This document shows, piece by piece, positions 52,680-61,311 of a DNA stretch of 64,000 nt. Below the pieces are notes generated by a model. The model was not told where the DNA came from and made no database searches. It was given only the letters and a program-made list of their open reading frames with translations. The DNA comes from Frankia umida (GTDB lineage: Bacteria; Actinomycetota; Actinomycetes; Frankiales; Frankiaceae). The stretch is taken from NCBI RefSeq assembly GCF_023242945.1, contig NZ_JALKFT010000014.1:1-64000 (forward strand). Reading direction: 5' to 3'. How positions within the stretch are numbered: position 1 is the stretch's first letter; every line of letters begins with the position of its first letter. The position numbers and the translations under genes were made by a program.

Positions 52680-54350
52680 ATGACCACTCCAGCCGCCTCG
52701 TCCGCCTCCACCACCTCGCTGTCACCACCGGTCGTGCCGGCGGCCTCCCCGCAACCGACGACCTCGGCCGCACCAGCGGCAGCGGGCGCCCGTCCGACGA
52801 ACGCACCAGCCAAGGATCGCTCGGCACCCACCGGCAGCTCGACCGGCTCGACGTCCGTGGACAGCTCCCCGTCCCCGGACGGGGCGGCGGGGCGGCATGG
52901 TCGGGTGCTGGCGGTGACCTGCCTGGCGCTGGCGACCGTCGTGTCGGCGATGTCGTCGCTGAACGTGGCGCTGCCCTCGATCGCGACCGACACGCATGCC
53001 TCGCAGACCAGGCTGGCCTGGATCATCGACGCGTACAGCCTTGTGTTCGCGTCCCTGCTGCTGCCGGCGGGGGCGATCGGCGACCGGTTCGGCCGGCGGC
53101 GGGCGCTGCTGGCGGGGCTTGCGATCTTCGGTGCGGGATCGGCCGCGGCGCCGTTCACGTCCAGTGCGGGGGCGTTGATCGGGTTGCGCGGCGTGCTCGG
53201 ACTCGGAGCGGCACTGGTGATGCCGGCGACGCTGTCCACGATCACCGGGACGTTCCCGCGGGAGCGGCGGGCGGCGGCGGTCGGAGTGTGGGCGGCGGTG
53301 GCCGGATCGAGCGCCGTCATCGGCGTGGTCGCCTCCGGGCTGCTGCTGCAGGTGTGGTCGTGGCGGGCGGTGTTCGTGCTCGGAGTGGTGCTCGCCGCCG
53401 TCGCCATCGTCGGGACCTGGCGGTTCGTGCCGGACACCGCCGACCCGCGGCATCCGCCGATCGACGTCGTGGGCGCGGTGCTGGCCGTGGCCGGGCTCGG
53501 CGTGCTGGTCTACTCGATCATCGAGGCGCCGGAGCACGGCTGGATCCGCGACACCACCCTGGGGGGTCTCGGCGTCGGGCTGGCGCTGCTGGTCGGGTTC
53601 GTGCTGTGGGAGCTGCGCACGTCCGCGCCGTTGCTGGACCCGCGGCTGTTCACCCGGCCGGCGTTCGCGGCCGGCTCCCTGTCGATCATGTTGCAGTTCT
53701 TCGCCTTCTTCGGTCTGATCTTCGTGCTGATGCAGTACCTGCAGCTGGTGCGGGGTGACAGTGCGCTGATCGCGGCCGTCAGTGTGCTGCCGATGACGGC
53801 GGGTCTGATCCCCTCGTCCAGGCTGGCGCCGAAGGTCGCCGCGAAGGTCGGCGCCCGGGTGTGCTGCGTCGGCGGACTCCTGCTGATCACCGCCGGGCTG
53901 ATCCTGCTCGCCCAGGTGGACGGCGGGAGCTCCTACCTGCTGATCGCCGGCGGCCTGTACCCGCTGGGTCTGGGCATGGGATTCGCGATGACGCCGGCGA
54001 CCACCGCGATCACCGACAGTCTGCCGCCGGCGTTGCAGGGGGTCGGATCGGCCGTCAACGACCTGTCCCGCGAGCTTGGTGGTGCCCTGGGCATCGCCGT
54101 GCTCGGCAGCCTGCTGGGCTCGGCCTACCGCTCCCACCTGAACCTGCCCGCCGCCGTGCCGACCGAACTCGCCGAGCGGGCCCGCGCGTCCTTCGGTCTG
54201 GCGGCCCATCTGCGCGAGCCGGTGCGCGGCCAGGCACAGTCCGCCTTCGTGGACGGTATGGGCATCGCCCTGCTCGGCGGCGCCGCCGTGACCGCCCTGG
54301 CCGCGGTCTGCGTCGCCGTCCTGCTCCGCCCGTCGCGCCGTTCGGCCTGA
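52680..54350 (+). CDS. DHA2-family drug/H+ antiporter (MFS)
   Basis: 556 residues, 14 predicted membrane helices after a Ser/Thr/Pro/Ala-rich head of about 60 residues. Typical sites: SMSSLNVALPSIATDTHASQ-like helix 1, GDRFGRRRALLAG (motif A), FPRERRAAAVGVWAAVAG and SAVNDLSRELGGALGIAVLGSLL. The ATG at 52680 has GGAAGG upstream. It is divergent from the tetR gene with a palindrome between them. The substrate is unknown; the neighbouring P450 cluster hints at an aromatic or terpenoid compound. Confidence 0.92.
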   Translation: MTTPAASSASTTSLSPPVVPAASPQPTTSAAPAAAGARPTNAPAKDRSAPTGSSTGSTSVDSSPSPDGAAGRHGRVLAVTCLALATVVSAMSSLNVALPSIATDTHASQTRLAWIIDAYSLVFASLLLPAGAIGDRFGRRRALLAGLAIFGAGSAAAPFTSSAGALIGLRGVLGLGAALVMPATLSTITGTFPRERRAAAVGVWAAVAGSSAVIGVVASGLLLQVWSWRAVFVLGVVLAAVAIVGTWRFVPDTADPRHPPIDVVGAVLAVAGLGVLVYSIIEAPEHGWIRDTTLGGLGVGLALLVGFVLWELRTSAPLLDPRLFTRPAFAAGSLSIMLQFFAFFGLIFVLMQYLQLVRGDSALIAAVSVLPMTAGLIPSSRLAPKVAAKVGARVCCVGGLLLITAGLILLAQVDGGSSYLLIAGGLYPLGLGMGFAMTPATTAITDSLPPALQGVGSAVNDLSRELGGALGIAVLGSLLGSAYRSHLNLPAAVPTELAERARASFGLAAHLREPVRGQAQSAFVDGMGIALLGGAAVTALAAVCVAVLLRPSRRSA

Positions 54351-54577
54351 CCGCGCCCGATCACCTCAGGGGATCCCGACGTCGAACACACCCGTGAGGG
54401 TGACCACGTTGGGTAACGAGTGCTCGGACCGACAGGCACCAGCCGCCCGAGCCGGACAGCAAACGGGGTAACGTACGCCGATCCGGGACGACGGCGCGAT
54501 CATGTTCCGGTGTCCCGCGGGACGCCCGCGGCCGCGCCCACCCCTGCTCCCGGTTCGCGGATGGATGTGGTTCCCAG

Positions 54578-56419
54578 GTGACGCCTGGTAAGGACGCGCC
54601 GGCACCGACGGCCGGCTCGCGGTGGCGGCGGTTGCCCACCCCGGCGCTGATCGCGGCGCTGACCGCCCTCGTCGGTCTGGTGGACGTGGTCACCGCCATC
54701 AGTCACCGGCCGACCCGCTGGACGTGGATCGGCCGGATGATCCCCGGGCTGGTGACCGACGCGGCGGCCGGCACCAGTGTCGGCGCCGGCCTGCTGCTCA
54801 TCGGGCTCGCGCATGGCCTGCGCCGGCGCAAGCGGCGGGCCTGGCGGGCGGCGGTCATCCTCTCCGGCGCGGCCGTGCTGCTCGACCTCGCCCGCGGGTT
54901 CGCCGTCGCCGCGGCGGCCCTCGATGCCATCCCGTTCGCGATCCTGCTCGCCACCCGGGCGCGGTTCCACGCCGCCGGCGACCCGCGCACCCGCTGGCGG
55001 GCCCTGGGCGCCCTCGCGGCCCTCGCCGCGGCCGACCTCACCATCGGGCTGTCCCTGATCTCCTTTCGCCATGGCGAGGGTGCGCTGGCGGACCGGCTGA
55101 CCCACGTGCTCGCCGGTCTGGTCGGGGTGAGTGGGCCGGTGCGTTTCGGGCCCCGCGACGCCGACCTTGTCGGCGCGGTGCTGCTGGCGCTGGGCGCGGT
55201 CACCGTCGGTGTCACGGGCTATCTGGCGTTGCGACCCGCCCGTCCGGTCGCGCGGTTGACCGAGCAGGACGACACGGGGTTGCGCGCGCTGCTGGCCCGC
55301 CACGGCGGACGCGACCCGCTCGGCTACACGGCGCTGCGCCGGGACAACAGCGTGCTGTGGTCACCATCCGGTAAGGCCGCGATCACCTATCGGGTGGTCG
55401 GTGGGGTGGCGCTGGTCTGCGGTGACCCGCTGGGCGATCCGGAGGCCTGGCCCGGGGCGATCGGCCCGTTCCTCGAGCTCGCCGCCGCCCATGCCTGGGT
55501 GCCGGCCGTCGTCGGCTGCGGTCCGGACGCCGGGCGGGCCTGGCAGCGCGCCGGCCTGCGGGTGCTGGAACTCGGCGACCAGGCCATCGTGCGCACAGCC
55601 CAGTTCCGCCTCGACGACCCGCCGCTGCACCCGCTGCGGCGGACCGTCGCGACCTTCGAAGGTGCCGCCCACACCGCCCGGATCGACCGGATCGGCGACC
55701 TGGGTGAGGACGAACGCGGTGCGCTGGTCGAGCGGACCGCGGCGGTGGACCCCGACGGTGTGGTCGTCCGGGCCTACCACCACGACCAGCTCTGCGGGCT
55801 TCTGACGTTCGCGCCGTGGGGCCGCGACGGGCTGGCACTCGACCGCATCCACCGCGAGCGGACCGTCGCCGGTGGCCTGACCGAGTTCATGCTCGTCGCC
55901 CTGCTGCGCGACGCACCGCGTCTGGGTGTCAGCCGGGTCTCGCTGACCTTCACCGCCTTCCGCACGGCGCTGGCCCGCGGTGAGCGGCTTGGGGCGAGCC
56001 CCGCGCTCAAGGTGTGGCGGCGGGTGCTGCTCGGGGCGTCCCGCTGGTTCCAGATCGAGTCGCTGTACCGGTTCAACGCCCGGTTCGCACCCGACTGGCA
56101 GCCCCGTTACGTCTGCTGGCCGGTCACCCGCGACCTGCCCCGGGTGCTGCTCGCCGCGATGCGCGCCGAGGTCCTGGTCTCCCGGCCCACCCTGCTGCCG
56201 TGTCGCCCCCGCTGGCGGGCCGACGACCCGGTGCTGACCAGCGACGTCACCATCAGCACCGCCCCCCCGCCCGCTGCCCCCGTCGGCCGGCCGGGCCTCG
56301 CCAGGCGGGAGGGGCGTCCGGGGGTGCTCGGGCGGGACGGGCGTCAGGCGCGGGAGAGGCCGCCGAGGAACTCCGCGGTACGCAGCAAGGTGTCGTCGTC
56401 GCCGAAGCAGACGCCGTAG
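54578..56419 (+). CDS. DUF2156 / MprF-LysX-like membrane aminoacyltransferase-type protein
   Basis: 613 residues. The N-terminal 225 residues hold about six membrane helices; the rest is a DUF2156 domain, the soluble catalytic part of MprF-type lysyl-phosphatidylglycerol synthases: LARHGGRDPLGYTALRRD, WSPSGKAAITYRVVGGVALVCGDPLG, AWVPAVVGCGPDAGRAWQRAGLRVLELGDQAI, LDRIHRERTVAGGLTEFMLVALL and FTAFRTALARGERLG. No lysyl-tRNA synthetase domain is fused, so it uses an aminoacyl-tRNA from outside. The last 76 bases overlap the convergent LLM gene; the C-terminal tail is Arg/Pro-rich and may be shorter in reality. Confidence 0.85.
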   Translation: MTPGKDAPAPTAGSRWRRLPTPALIAALTALVGLVDVVTAISHRPTRWTWIGRMIPGLVTDAAAGTSVGAGLLLIGLAHGLRRRKRRAWRAAVILSGAAVLLDLARGFAVAAAALDAIPFAILLATRARFHAAGDPRTRWRALGALAALAAADLTIGLSLISFRHGEGALADRLTHVLAGLVGVSGPVRFGPRDADLVGAVLLALGAVTVGVTGYLALRPARPVARLTEQDDTGLRALLARHGGRDPLGYTALRRDNSVLWSPSGKAAITYRVVGGVALVCGDPLGDPEAWPGAIGPFLELAAAHAWVPAVVGCGPDAGRAWQRAGLRVLELGDQAIVRTAQFRLDDPPLHPLRRTVATFEGAAHTARIDRIGDLGEDERGALVERTAAVDPDGVVVRAYHHDQLCGLLTFAPWGRDGLALDRIHRERTVAGGLTEFMLVALLRDAPRLGVSRVSLTFTAFRTALARGERLGASPALKVWRRVLLGASRWFQIESLYRFNARFAPDWQPRYVCWPVTRDLPRVLLAAMRAEVLVSRPTLLPCRPRWRADDPVLTSDVTISTAPPPAAPVGRPGLARREGRPGVLGRDGRQARERPPRNSAVRSKVSSSPKQTP

Positions 56420-57270
56420 ACCTCGTCCACCCCGGCGTCGGCGAACAGTCTCAGCCTGGCCGCCACCGTCTCCTCGTCGCCGATGGCGGCGAGGTCGGCG
56501 GGGCCGGTGGCGTTCTCCCGGGCGAGTACCCGCTCGTAGACGGGCAGCGCCACGAACCTGCGCAGCCGCTTGTTCACCAGCTCCGCGTGCCGCTCGGCGT
56601 CGCCGGACGCGCACACCGCCATCGGGATACCGGCGACGACCCGCGGCCTGGGCCGGCCGGCTTCGGCGGCGGCCGTCCGGACGAGGGGGATCACCTCGTC
56701 GGCGAGGGTGTTCGGGCCGACGAGCCAGGTGATGACACCGTCGGCGAGCTGGCCGGCGACCTTCAGGGACAGCGGGAACATGGTGCCGACGTAGACGGGC
56801 GGCGCATCCGCACCCACGACGTTGGCGCGACCGAACTGACCTGTGGTGTCCACCCGGATCAGTTCGCCGGTGTGGGTGAGCCGTTCCCCGCGCAGCAGCG
56901 GCGGCAGGACGGTGAGGTATTCCCGCAGGTAGGCGGCCGGACGCTGGTAGTCGATGCCGAGCACGTCCTCGACCAGGGCGCGGTGCGACGAACCGATCCC
57001 GACGACCAGCCGGCCATCGGTGGCGGCCTGCGTGGTCAGGGCCTGCGACGCGAGCAGCAGGGGGTGGCGCACGTAGGTGGGCAGGATGCTCGTTCCGAAC
57101 GAGATCCGCGTGGTCCTCGCCCCGGCCAGCGCGAAGATGGTGAGGGCGTCGACGCCGAAGAGCTGACCGCACCAGACCGAGTCCAGGCCGGCTTCCTCAT
57201 GATGGACGATCTGGTCGAGGTAGGCGGACAGGGACCGCTCACCGCCGGCCAGGGACATGCCGAACCGCAT
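56344..57270 (-). CDS. LLM-class F420-dependent oxidoreductase
   Basis: 308 residues, bacterial-luciferase-like TIM barrel. Opens MRFGMSLAGGERSLSAYLDQIVHHEEAGLDSVWCGQ, then ARTTRISFGTSILPTYVRHPLLLA, GRLVVGIGSSHRAL and a later SWLVGPNTLADEV. The spacing of the first strand and ARTTRI block match the F420-dependent group common in actinobacteria. The reaction is unknown. It is convergent with, and overlaps by 76 bases, the DUF2156 gene. Confidence 0.92.
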   Translation of the reverse strand: MRFGMSLAGGERSLSAYLDQIVHHEEAGLDSVWCGQLFGVDALTIFALAGARTTRISFGTSILPTYVRHPLLLASQALTTQAATDGRLVVGIGSSHRALVEDVLGIDYQRPAAYLREYLTVLPPLLRGERLTHTGELIRVDTTGQFGRANVVGADAPPVYVGTMFPLSLKVAGQLADGVITWLVGPNTLADEVIPLVRTAAAEAGRPRPRVVAGIPMAVCASGDAERHAELVNKRLRRFVALPVYERVLARENATGPADLAAIGDEETVAARLRLFADAGVDEVYGVCFGDDDTLLRTAEFLGGLSRA

Positions 57271-57407
57271 GGTCGGTACCCCCTTCGACGCAGGGCCGTC
57301 GCGCTCGGAAAGCGCCGATCACACCCGACCTTAACGACGTTAACCAAAGTCGGTGCTATCCGCTACTTATCCACCGCCGACCCGCGAGCGGACCGCGGCC
57401 CCCGCCG

Positions 57408-57920
57408 CTACCTCGACCGGACGGGACGCAGCCGCCCGAGCACCGCGACCACGCTGGCCACCGCGAGCGCCGCGACCAGCGGGTGGATCACCCGGTCACG
57501 CATGTCGACCGGGATGAGACCGATCAGCCGGTCACCGTCGACCGCCAGCTCCAGCAGGGTGGCCGCCGCGTACACCGCGCCGATGGCGGCGACGCACAGC
57601 GTCCGCCGGGCCGGGAACACCAGACCGCCGACGGCGAAGGCCACCATCACCAGCTGCCAGACCGAGCGCCAGCCGGTACCGGGCGCCGTCCAGCTGGCAC
57701 CGCCGACGAGCGTCCCCACCGCCCGCACCCCGAACACGGCGATGATCAGCATGCAGAACCAGGTCGCCGGCGAGCGAAGCGCCGCCCGAACACCGCCGCC
57801 CGCCGATCCGGGCACAGGCCGCGACGCCGGTCCCGGCGCCGACCCCGATCCTGATCTCGACGCCGATCCCGGTCCCGGTGCTGGTACCGCCTGGGTCACG
57901 TCCTGCTGGCGCTCGCTCAT
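57408..57920 (-). CDS. hypothetical membrane protein
   Basis: 170 residues from ATG 57920. A Pro/Gly/Ser-rich, basic head of about 45 residues is followed by four hydrophobic segments (ATWFCMLIIAVFGVRAVGTLVGG, LVMVAFAVGGLVFPARRTL, VAAIGAVYAAATLLELAV, VAALAVASVVAVLGRL). Divergent from the TetR gene at 58010, with two palindromes between them, so likely the target of that repressor. Family not recognised. Confidence 0.75.
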   Translation of the reverse strand: MSERQQDVTQAVPAPGPGSASRSGSGSAPGPASRPVPGSAGGGVRAALRSPATWFCMLIIAVFGVRAVGTLVGGASWTAPGTGWRSVWQLVMVAFAVGGLVFPARRTLCVAAIGAVYAAATLLELAVDGDRLIGLIPVDMRDRVIHPLVAALAVASVVAVLGRLRPVRSR

Positions 57921-57971
57921 TCGCTGCCGTCCCCACTTCGCTCTGGGCCCTGTCGCGCCCCGACCCACTAA

Positions 57972-57984
57972 TGCCATGTTGGCA
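57972..57984. promoter_or_regulatory. TetR operator 1
   Basis: TGCCA-TGT-TGGCA, a perfect inverted repeat with 3-base centre, in the control region between a membrane protein and a tetR gene. Its centre is 31 bases from that of operator 2, about three helical turns, which would let two dimers bind the same face of the DNA. Confidence 0.75.
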
Positions 57985-58002
57985 CTAGCGCTGGACGTAT
58001 AG

Positions 58003-58015
58003 TGCCACAGTGGCA
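58003..58015. promoter_or_regulatory. TetR operator 2 overlapping the tetR start
   Basis: TGCCA-CAG-TGGCA at 58003-58015 covers the GTG start of the tetR gene at 58010. TATAGT at 57998-58003 would be a -10 hexamer whose transcript begins at or near the GTG, so a leaderless mRNA with autorepression is likely. Confidence 0.7.
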
Positions 58016-58633
58016 GTAGCAAGGGTAGACCCGTCGGCCCGTCGTGTGCGCCGCACCCCGGAGGTGGCTCGGGCGGAGATCCTCGCCGCGGCCCGCGAGG
58101 TGCTGGAGGGCGGCAGCGCCGCGGACTTCACCGTGGCCGCGGTGATGAGTCGCACCGCGATGACACGCAAGACCTTCTACGTCCATTTCGCCGATCGGGG
58201 CGAGCTGATCCGGGCGCTGGTGGGCCCGCTGCGCACCGAGCTGGACGCGACGCTGCAACGATGGTCCGGCGCCGCCGACCCGGTCGCGGCCGGCAGCGAG
58301 GCCCTCGCCGCGGCGGCGCGGATGTACGTCCGGCACGCGACGCTGCTGCGCGCCGTGTGGTGGTCGGCGGCCGACGACGCCGAGGTCGCCCAGGCCCGCG
58401 CCACCCTGCTGGCACCGCTGGTCGCGGTGGGCACCAGGCTTCTGGTCGACCAGCGGGGCTTCGACGACGACCGGGCCCGCGGCGTCGCCCTCGCGCTCGC
58501 GACGATGAACGTCCACGTCCTGCTCGCACTCGGTCCGTCCGCCACCACCGACGAACGCGACGCCGCGACCCGGGCCCTGCGCGAGGTCTGGACGAGCGTC
58601 GTGCTGCCCCGCACCCCGACCGCGGACACCTGA
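58010..58633 (+). CDS. TetR-family transcriptional regulator
   Basis: 207 residues. DNA-binding head: EVARAEILAAAREVLEGGSAADFTVAAVMSRTAMTRKTFYVHFADRGELIRALVG, with YVHFADR as the tetR signature helix. The GTG at 58010 lies inside operator 2, which only makes sense if the mRNA is leaderless. Likely represses itself and the divergent membrane protein. The C-terminal ligand domain has no family name I can give. Confidence 0.9.
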   Translation: MAVARVDPSARRVRRTPEVARAEILAAAREVLEGGSAADFTVAAVMSRTAMTRKTFYVHFADRGELIRALVGPLRTELDATLQRWSGAADPVAAGSEALAAAARMYVRHATLLRAVWWSAADDAEVAQARATLLAPLVAVGTRLLVDQRGFDDDRARGVALALATMNVHVLLALGPSATTDERDAATRALREVWTSVVLPRTPTADT

Positions 58634-58763
58634 CAGCTGACAGCTGACACCCGGCGCCGGACGCCCCGCGCCCGGCAGTTGGCGCTCGCCGGGATCAGGG
58701 TTTGGCCGCAAAAGGACCAGCCGCGACGTTGACAGCACCGGTCAGGGTTGATTGCCTCGCCCA

Positions 58764-59417
58764 GTGACCACGCGGCGCACGCTTCGCCTCGCCCTCGTCA
58801 GCGCCGCTCCCACCCCGGCGCTGCGGGCCGCGCGTTTCCCCGACGACGAGGGGCTCGACGCGGACGGTCTACGCCGCACCGCCGCCGCCGCCCGCACGCT
58901 CGCCGCGGGGCCGCTGGCCGCCGGCGCGCTGCCCGGACGCGCCCGGGTGCTCATCGACGACTCGGCCCGGGCCCGGCAGACCGCGCGTGTCCTTGGCCTG
59001 AGTGCCCGGGCCGGCGAGACCGGTGTGCGGGTGGAGACGGCCCTGCGCGACCTGGACGTCGGCGACTGGCGCGGCCGGGAACTCAGCGAGATTCCCAGCG
59101 CCGACCTGCTGCGCTGGCATGAGGAGCCGACGATGGCCCCGCCCGGCGGCGAGTCACGCCAGGCCCTGGTCACACGGGTCAGCACCTGGCTGGACGGCCT
59201 CGCCGGCGAAGCGGAGCACGTCATCGCGGTGAGCCATCCCGCGATCGTGCGGGCCGTGCTGCTCACCGTCCTGCGCTGCCCGCCGGAGGTCTTCTGGCGC
59301 ATCGACGTCGCCCCGCTGACCGCCACCCTGCTGCACCGGCGCGCCCCCCTCCCCGACGACGACGCCGACGCCGCCGACGTCCACTGGACTCTCACCCACG
59401 CCTGCCGTCCGCTCTGA
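58764..59417 (+). CDS. histidine-phosphatase-family protein lacking the RHG motif
   Basis: About 217 residues with the phosphoglycerate-mutase fold. Normally the catalytic centre is LVRHGET near the N-terminus; here the same strand reads LALVSAAPTP, so the phosphorylated His and the flanking Arg are missing. Other blocks are kept: SARARQTARVLGL (arginine site), DLDVGDWRGRELSEIP, GGESRQALVTRV and VSHPAIVRAVL with the second His. The C-terminal region is normal for the family. A regulatory or non-phosphatase role is possible. Similar noncanonical forms exist in other actinobacteria, to my recollection. Confidence 0.8.
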   Translation: MTTRRTLRLALVSAAPTPALRAARFPDDEGLDADGLRRTAAAARTLAAGPLAAGALPGRARVLIDDSARARQTARVLGLSARAGETGVRVETALRDLDVGDWRGRELSEIPSADLLRWHEEPTMAPPGGESRQALVTRVSTWLDGLAGEAEHVIAVSHPAIVRAVLLTVLRCPPEVFWRIDVAPLTATLLHRRAPLPDDDADAADVHWTLTHACRPL

Positions 59418-59449
59418 GCTTCTCGCCGGCCAGCCTCGGCCGGCGCCGA

Positions 59450-59822
59450 TCAGCGGGTGGGCGGAAGAAACGGGATGATCGGCTCGGGAACCGCGGACCT
59501 GGCCGGGATGGCGGTTCCCGCCGCGGCGGAGCCGAACGCGGTGACCGGGTGGCTGGCATCCGGGTGGCTGGGGCCGGTGGCCGGGGAGGTCATGGTGGTG
59601 AACAGGCCGGCGTGGGTGCGCTGGGGCAGGACGCCCTCGCCGAACCAGTAGAGCTCCTCCAGGTGCGGGTAACCGGACAGGACGAACTCGTCGATGCCCA
59701 GCGCCGCGTACTCGGCGATCCGGTCGGCGACCTCGCGGTGGCTACCGACCAGGGCGGTGCCCGCACCGCCGCGGACCAGACCGACACCGGCCCACAGGCT
59801 CGGCGCGATCTCCAGGGAACGC
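59450..59822 (-). pseudogene. ssuD: C-terminal part of alkanesulfonate monooxygenase (ssuD), disrupted
   Basis: Reads EIAPSLWAGVGLVRGGAGTA, LVGSHREVADRIAEYAALGI, then LSGYPHLEELYWFGEGVLP and an Ala/Pro tail ending at a TGA (59450-59452). These are the closing blocks of SsuD, the FMNH2-dependent enzyme that frees sulfite from alkanesulfonates. The frame is cut at 59822 by the tnpB element; the preceding SsuD segment resumes on the far side at 61138. The N-terminal two-thirds are missing, so the gene is dead. Confidence 0.85.
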
Positions 59823-59960
59823 GGTTGACATCCTCCCCGGCCTGAATACCGGGGATTCCCACCCTCGCGGGCAGGTTTTCCTGTTTCACTGACAGACGCC
59901 TCCCCACTCTAGGAGTGGGGTGGTCTCACTCCGTCTCCGCAGGCGATCACGGCGAGCCCC
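59806..59960 (-). ncRNA. candidate omega RNA and guide of the tnpB element
   Basis: TnpB proteins act with an RNA from the 3' end of tnpB and the right end of the element, whose guide is the flanking host DNA. Here the right end holds two hairpins, CCCCACTC/GAGTGGGG (59902-59920) and CCCCGG/CCGGGG (59835-59854), and closes with a GTCAAC-like terminus near 59823-59829. The adjoining bases from about 59822 downward (GTTCCCTGGAGATCGCG of ssuD) would be the guide. Boundaries are estimates. Confidence 0.55.
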
Positions 59961-61137
59961 GCCGCGAGAACATTCCGTGCCGCGTTCACATCCCGATCGT
60001 GGACCGCACCACAAGCGCAGACCCATTCCCGGATGTTCAACGGCAGCTTCTCGACCAGCGTCCCGCAGGACGAGCAGGTCTTCGAGCTGGGATACCAGCG
60101 GTCCACCGCGACCACGTCGCGTCCGTACCAGCCGGCCTTGTATTCCAGCATGGTCCGCAGATCCCGCCAGCCCGCATCCGAAATCGCACGGGCAAGACTG
60201 TGGTTGCGGACCATGTTCTGGACCGCCAGGTCCTCGATGACCACCGTTTGGTTCTCGCGGATGATCCTCGTGGACAGTTTGTGCAGATGATCCCGCCGCC
60301 GGTCGGCGATCCGACCGTGCATCCTCGCGACCTTCAGCCGGGCCTTCGCCCGGTTCGCCGAGCCCTTCTTCTTCCGGGACAGCTCCCGCTGCGCCCGGAC
60401 CAGCCGGGCCCGGTCGGTCCGGGCGTGCCGCGGGTTGGCAATCTTCTCCCCGGTGGACAGCGTGACCAGCGACGTGATGCCCACGTCCACCCCGACCTGC
60501 CCGCCCGCCGCCGGCAGCGCCTCGATCGGGCAGTCCACCAGGATCGACACGTGATACTGGCCCCGGCTGTTCCGGGACACCGTCACCCGCGACGGCACCG
60601 CGCCGTCCGGGAACGGACGCGACCAGACGATCCGCAGCGACGCGGCCTGCTTCGCCAGCCTCAGCCGCCCGTCCCGGAACGTGAAACAGTTCCGGAAATA
60701 GGTCGCCGCATCGTTCGTCTTCCCCTTACACTTGAACGTCGGATGGCCAGCCCGTTTTCCCCAAAAGTTCACATAGGCGGTTTGGAGATTCCGCAGCGCG
60801 GCCTGTAGCGGGCCTTTCGACGGCTCGGCCAACCACAGAGTGTCCGGGTCCCGTTTCCACCCGGTGAGCATCAGATCGGTTTCCCCGTGGCTGATCCGCC
60901 GCTGTTCCTGGGACCACACCCGGTGCCGTTCGGCAAGCGCCCGGTTGTAGACGTAGCGGACACAGCCGAACGTTTTCGCGAGGTTCTCCATCTGGTCGGG
61001 AGTCGGGTAGAAACGGTAGCGGTACGCCCGCTTCACCACCCGACTTCCCACACCGGGCAGAACACACGATTCCCCGGTCATTCTCGCAGCCGAGTTGACG
61101 CGCTCACCCCGCCCTGAAGGACGGGGCCTGCACGCTA
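59823..61137 (-). mobile_element. IS200/IS605-type tnpB-only element inserted in ssuD
   Basis: About 1.3 kb carrying tnpB without a Y1 tnpA transposase, so it is non-autonomous or an old solo element. The left end has the hairpin CCCCGCCCTGAAGGACGGGG (61107-61126), the right end CCCCGG/CCGGGG (59835-59854). The two flanks join in frame as one SsuD segment (…GGGAAACG + CGTTCCCTGG…), which fixes the edges to within a few bases. No target duplication is seen, as expected for this family. Confidence 0.85.
59909..61081 (-). CDS. tnpB: TnpB, RNA-guided endonuclease of the IS605 family
   Basis: 390 residues. N-terminal OrfB helix-turn-helix part (RAYRYRFYPTPDQMENLAKTFGC, VRYVYNRALAERHR), then the RuvC-like core: GVDVGIT with the first Asp, VIEDLAVQNM with the Glu and HDRDVNAARN with the last Asp. 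The zinc ribbon TCSSCG...CACGA lies between the last two. TnpB is the ancestor of Cas12 and cuts DNA next to a short target-adjacent motif under RNA guidance. All catalytic residues are present. The real start may be GTG 61039 (VVKRAYRYRF). Confidence 0.95.
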   Translation of the reverse strand: MTGESCVLPGVGSRVVKRAYRYRFYPTPDQMENLAKTFGCVRYVYNRALAERHRVWSQEQRRISHGETDLMLTGWKRDPDTLWLAEPSKGPLQAALRNLQTAYVNFWGKRAGHPTFKCKGKTNDAATYFRNCFTFRDGRLRLAKQAASLRIVWSRPFPDGAVPSRVTVSRNSRGQYHVSILVDCPIEALPAAGGQVGVDVGITSLVTLSTGEKIANPRHARTDRARLVRAQRELSRKKKGSANRAKARLKVARMHGRIADRRRDHLHKLSTRIIRENQTVVIEDLAVQNMVRNHSLARAISDAGWRDLRTMLEYKAGWYGRDVVAVDRWYPSSKTCSSCGTLVEKLPLNIREWVCACGAVHDRDVNAARNVLAAGLAVIACGDGVRPPHS

Positions 61138-61297
61138 CGTTTCCCGGTCACGCCAGGAACCGTCGCCGCGATGGCGTTCGTGCAGGGCGAGCATCCGGGC
61201 CTGGCCGGTGGACTCGCTGCGGGCAGGACCGGCCTGGGCCGCGGCGACGGGGCCGGCCGACCACCTTTCACGTCGTGGCGTCACGCGGTCATGGGGT
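61138..61297 (-). pseudogene. ssuD: internal segment of ssuD on the other side of tnpB
   Basis: The frame reads QAGPARSESTGQARMLALH, then ERHRGDGSWRDRE just before the tnpB edge, matching the part of SsuD directly before the LWAGVGLVRGG block on the other side. Upstream of about 61240 the sequence stops resembling SsuD and an in-frame TGA appears at 61298-61300. So the N-terminus was lost separately from the tnpB insertion. Confidence 0.7.
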
Positions 61298-61311
61298 CAT
61301 GGACTGTCCGG

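Noticed and set aside
61095..61260. Small plus-strand frames at the left end of the tnpB element
   Set aside because: They cover the element hairpin and the ssuD remnant read on the other strand.
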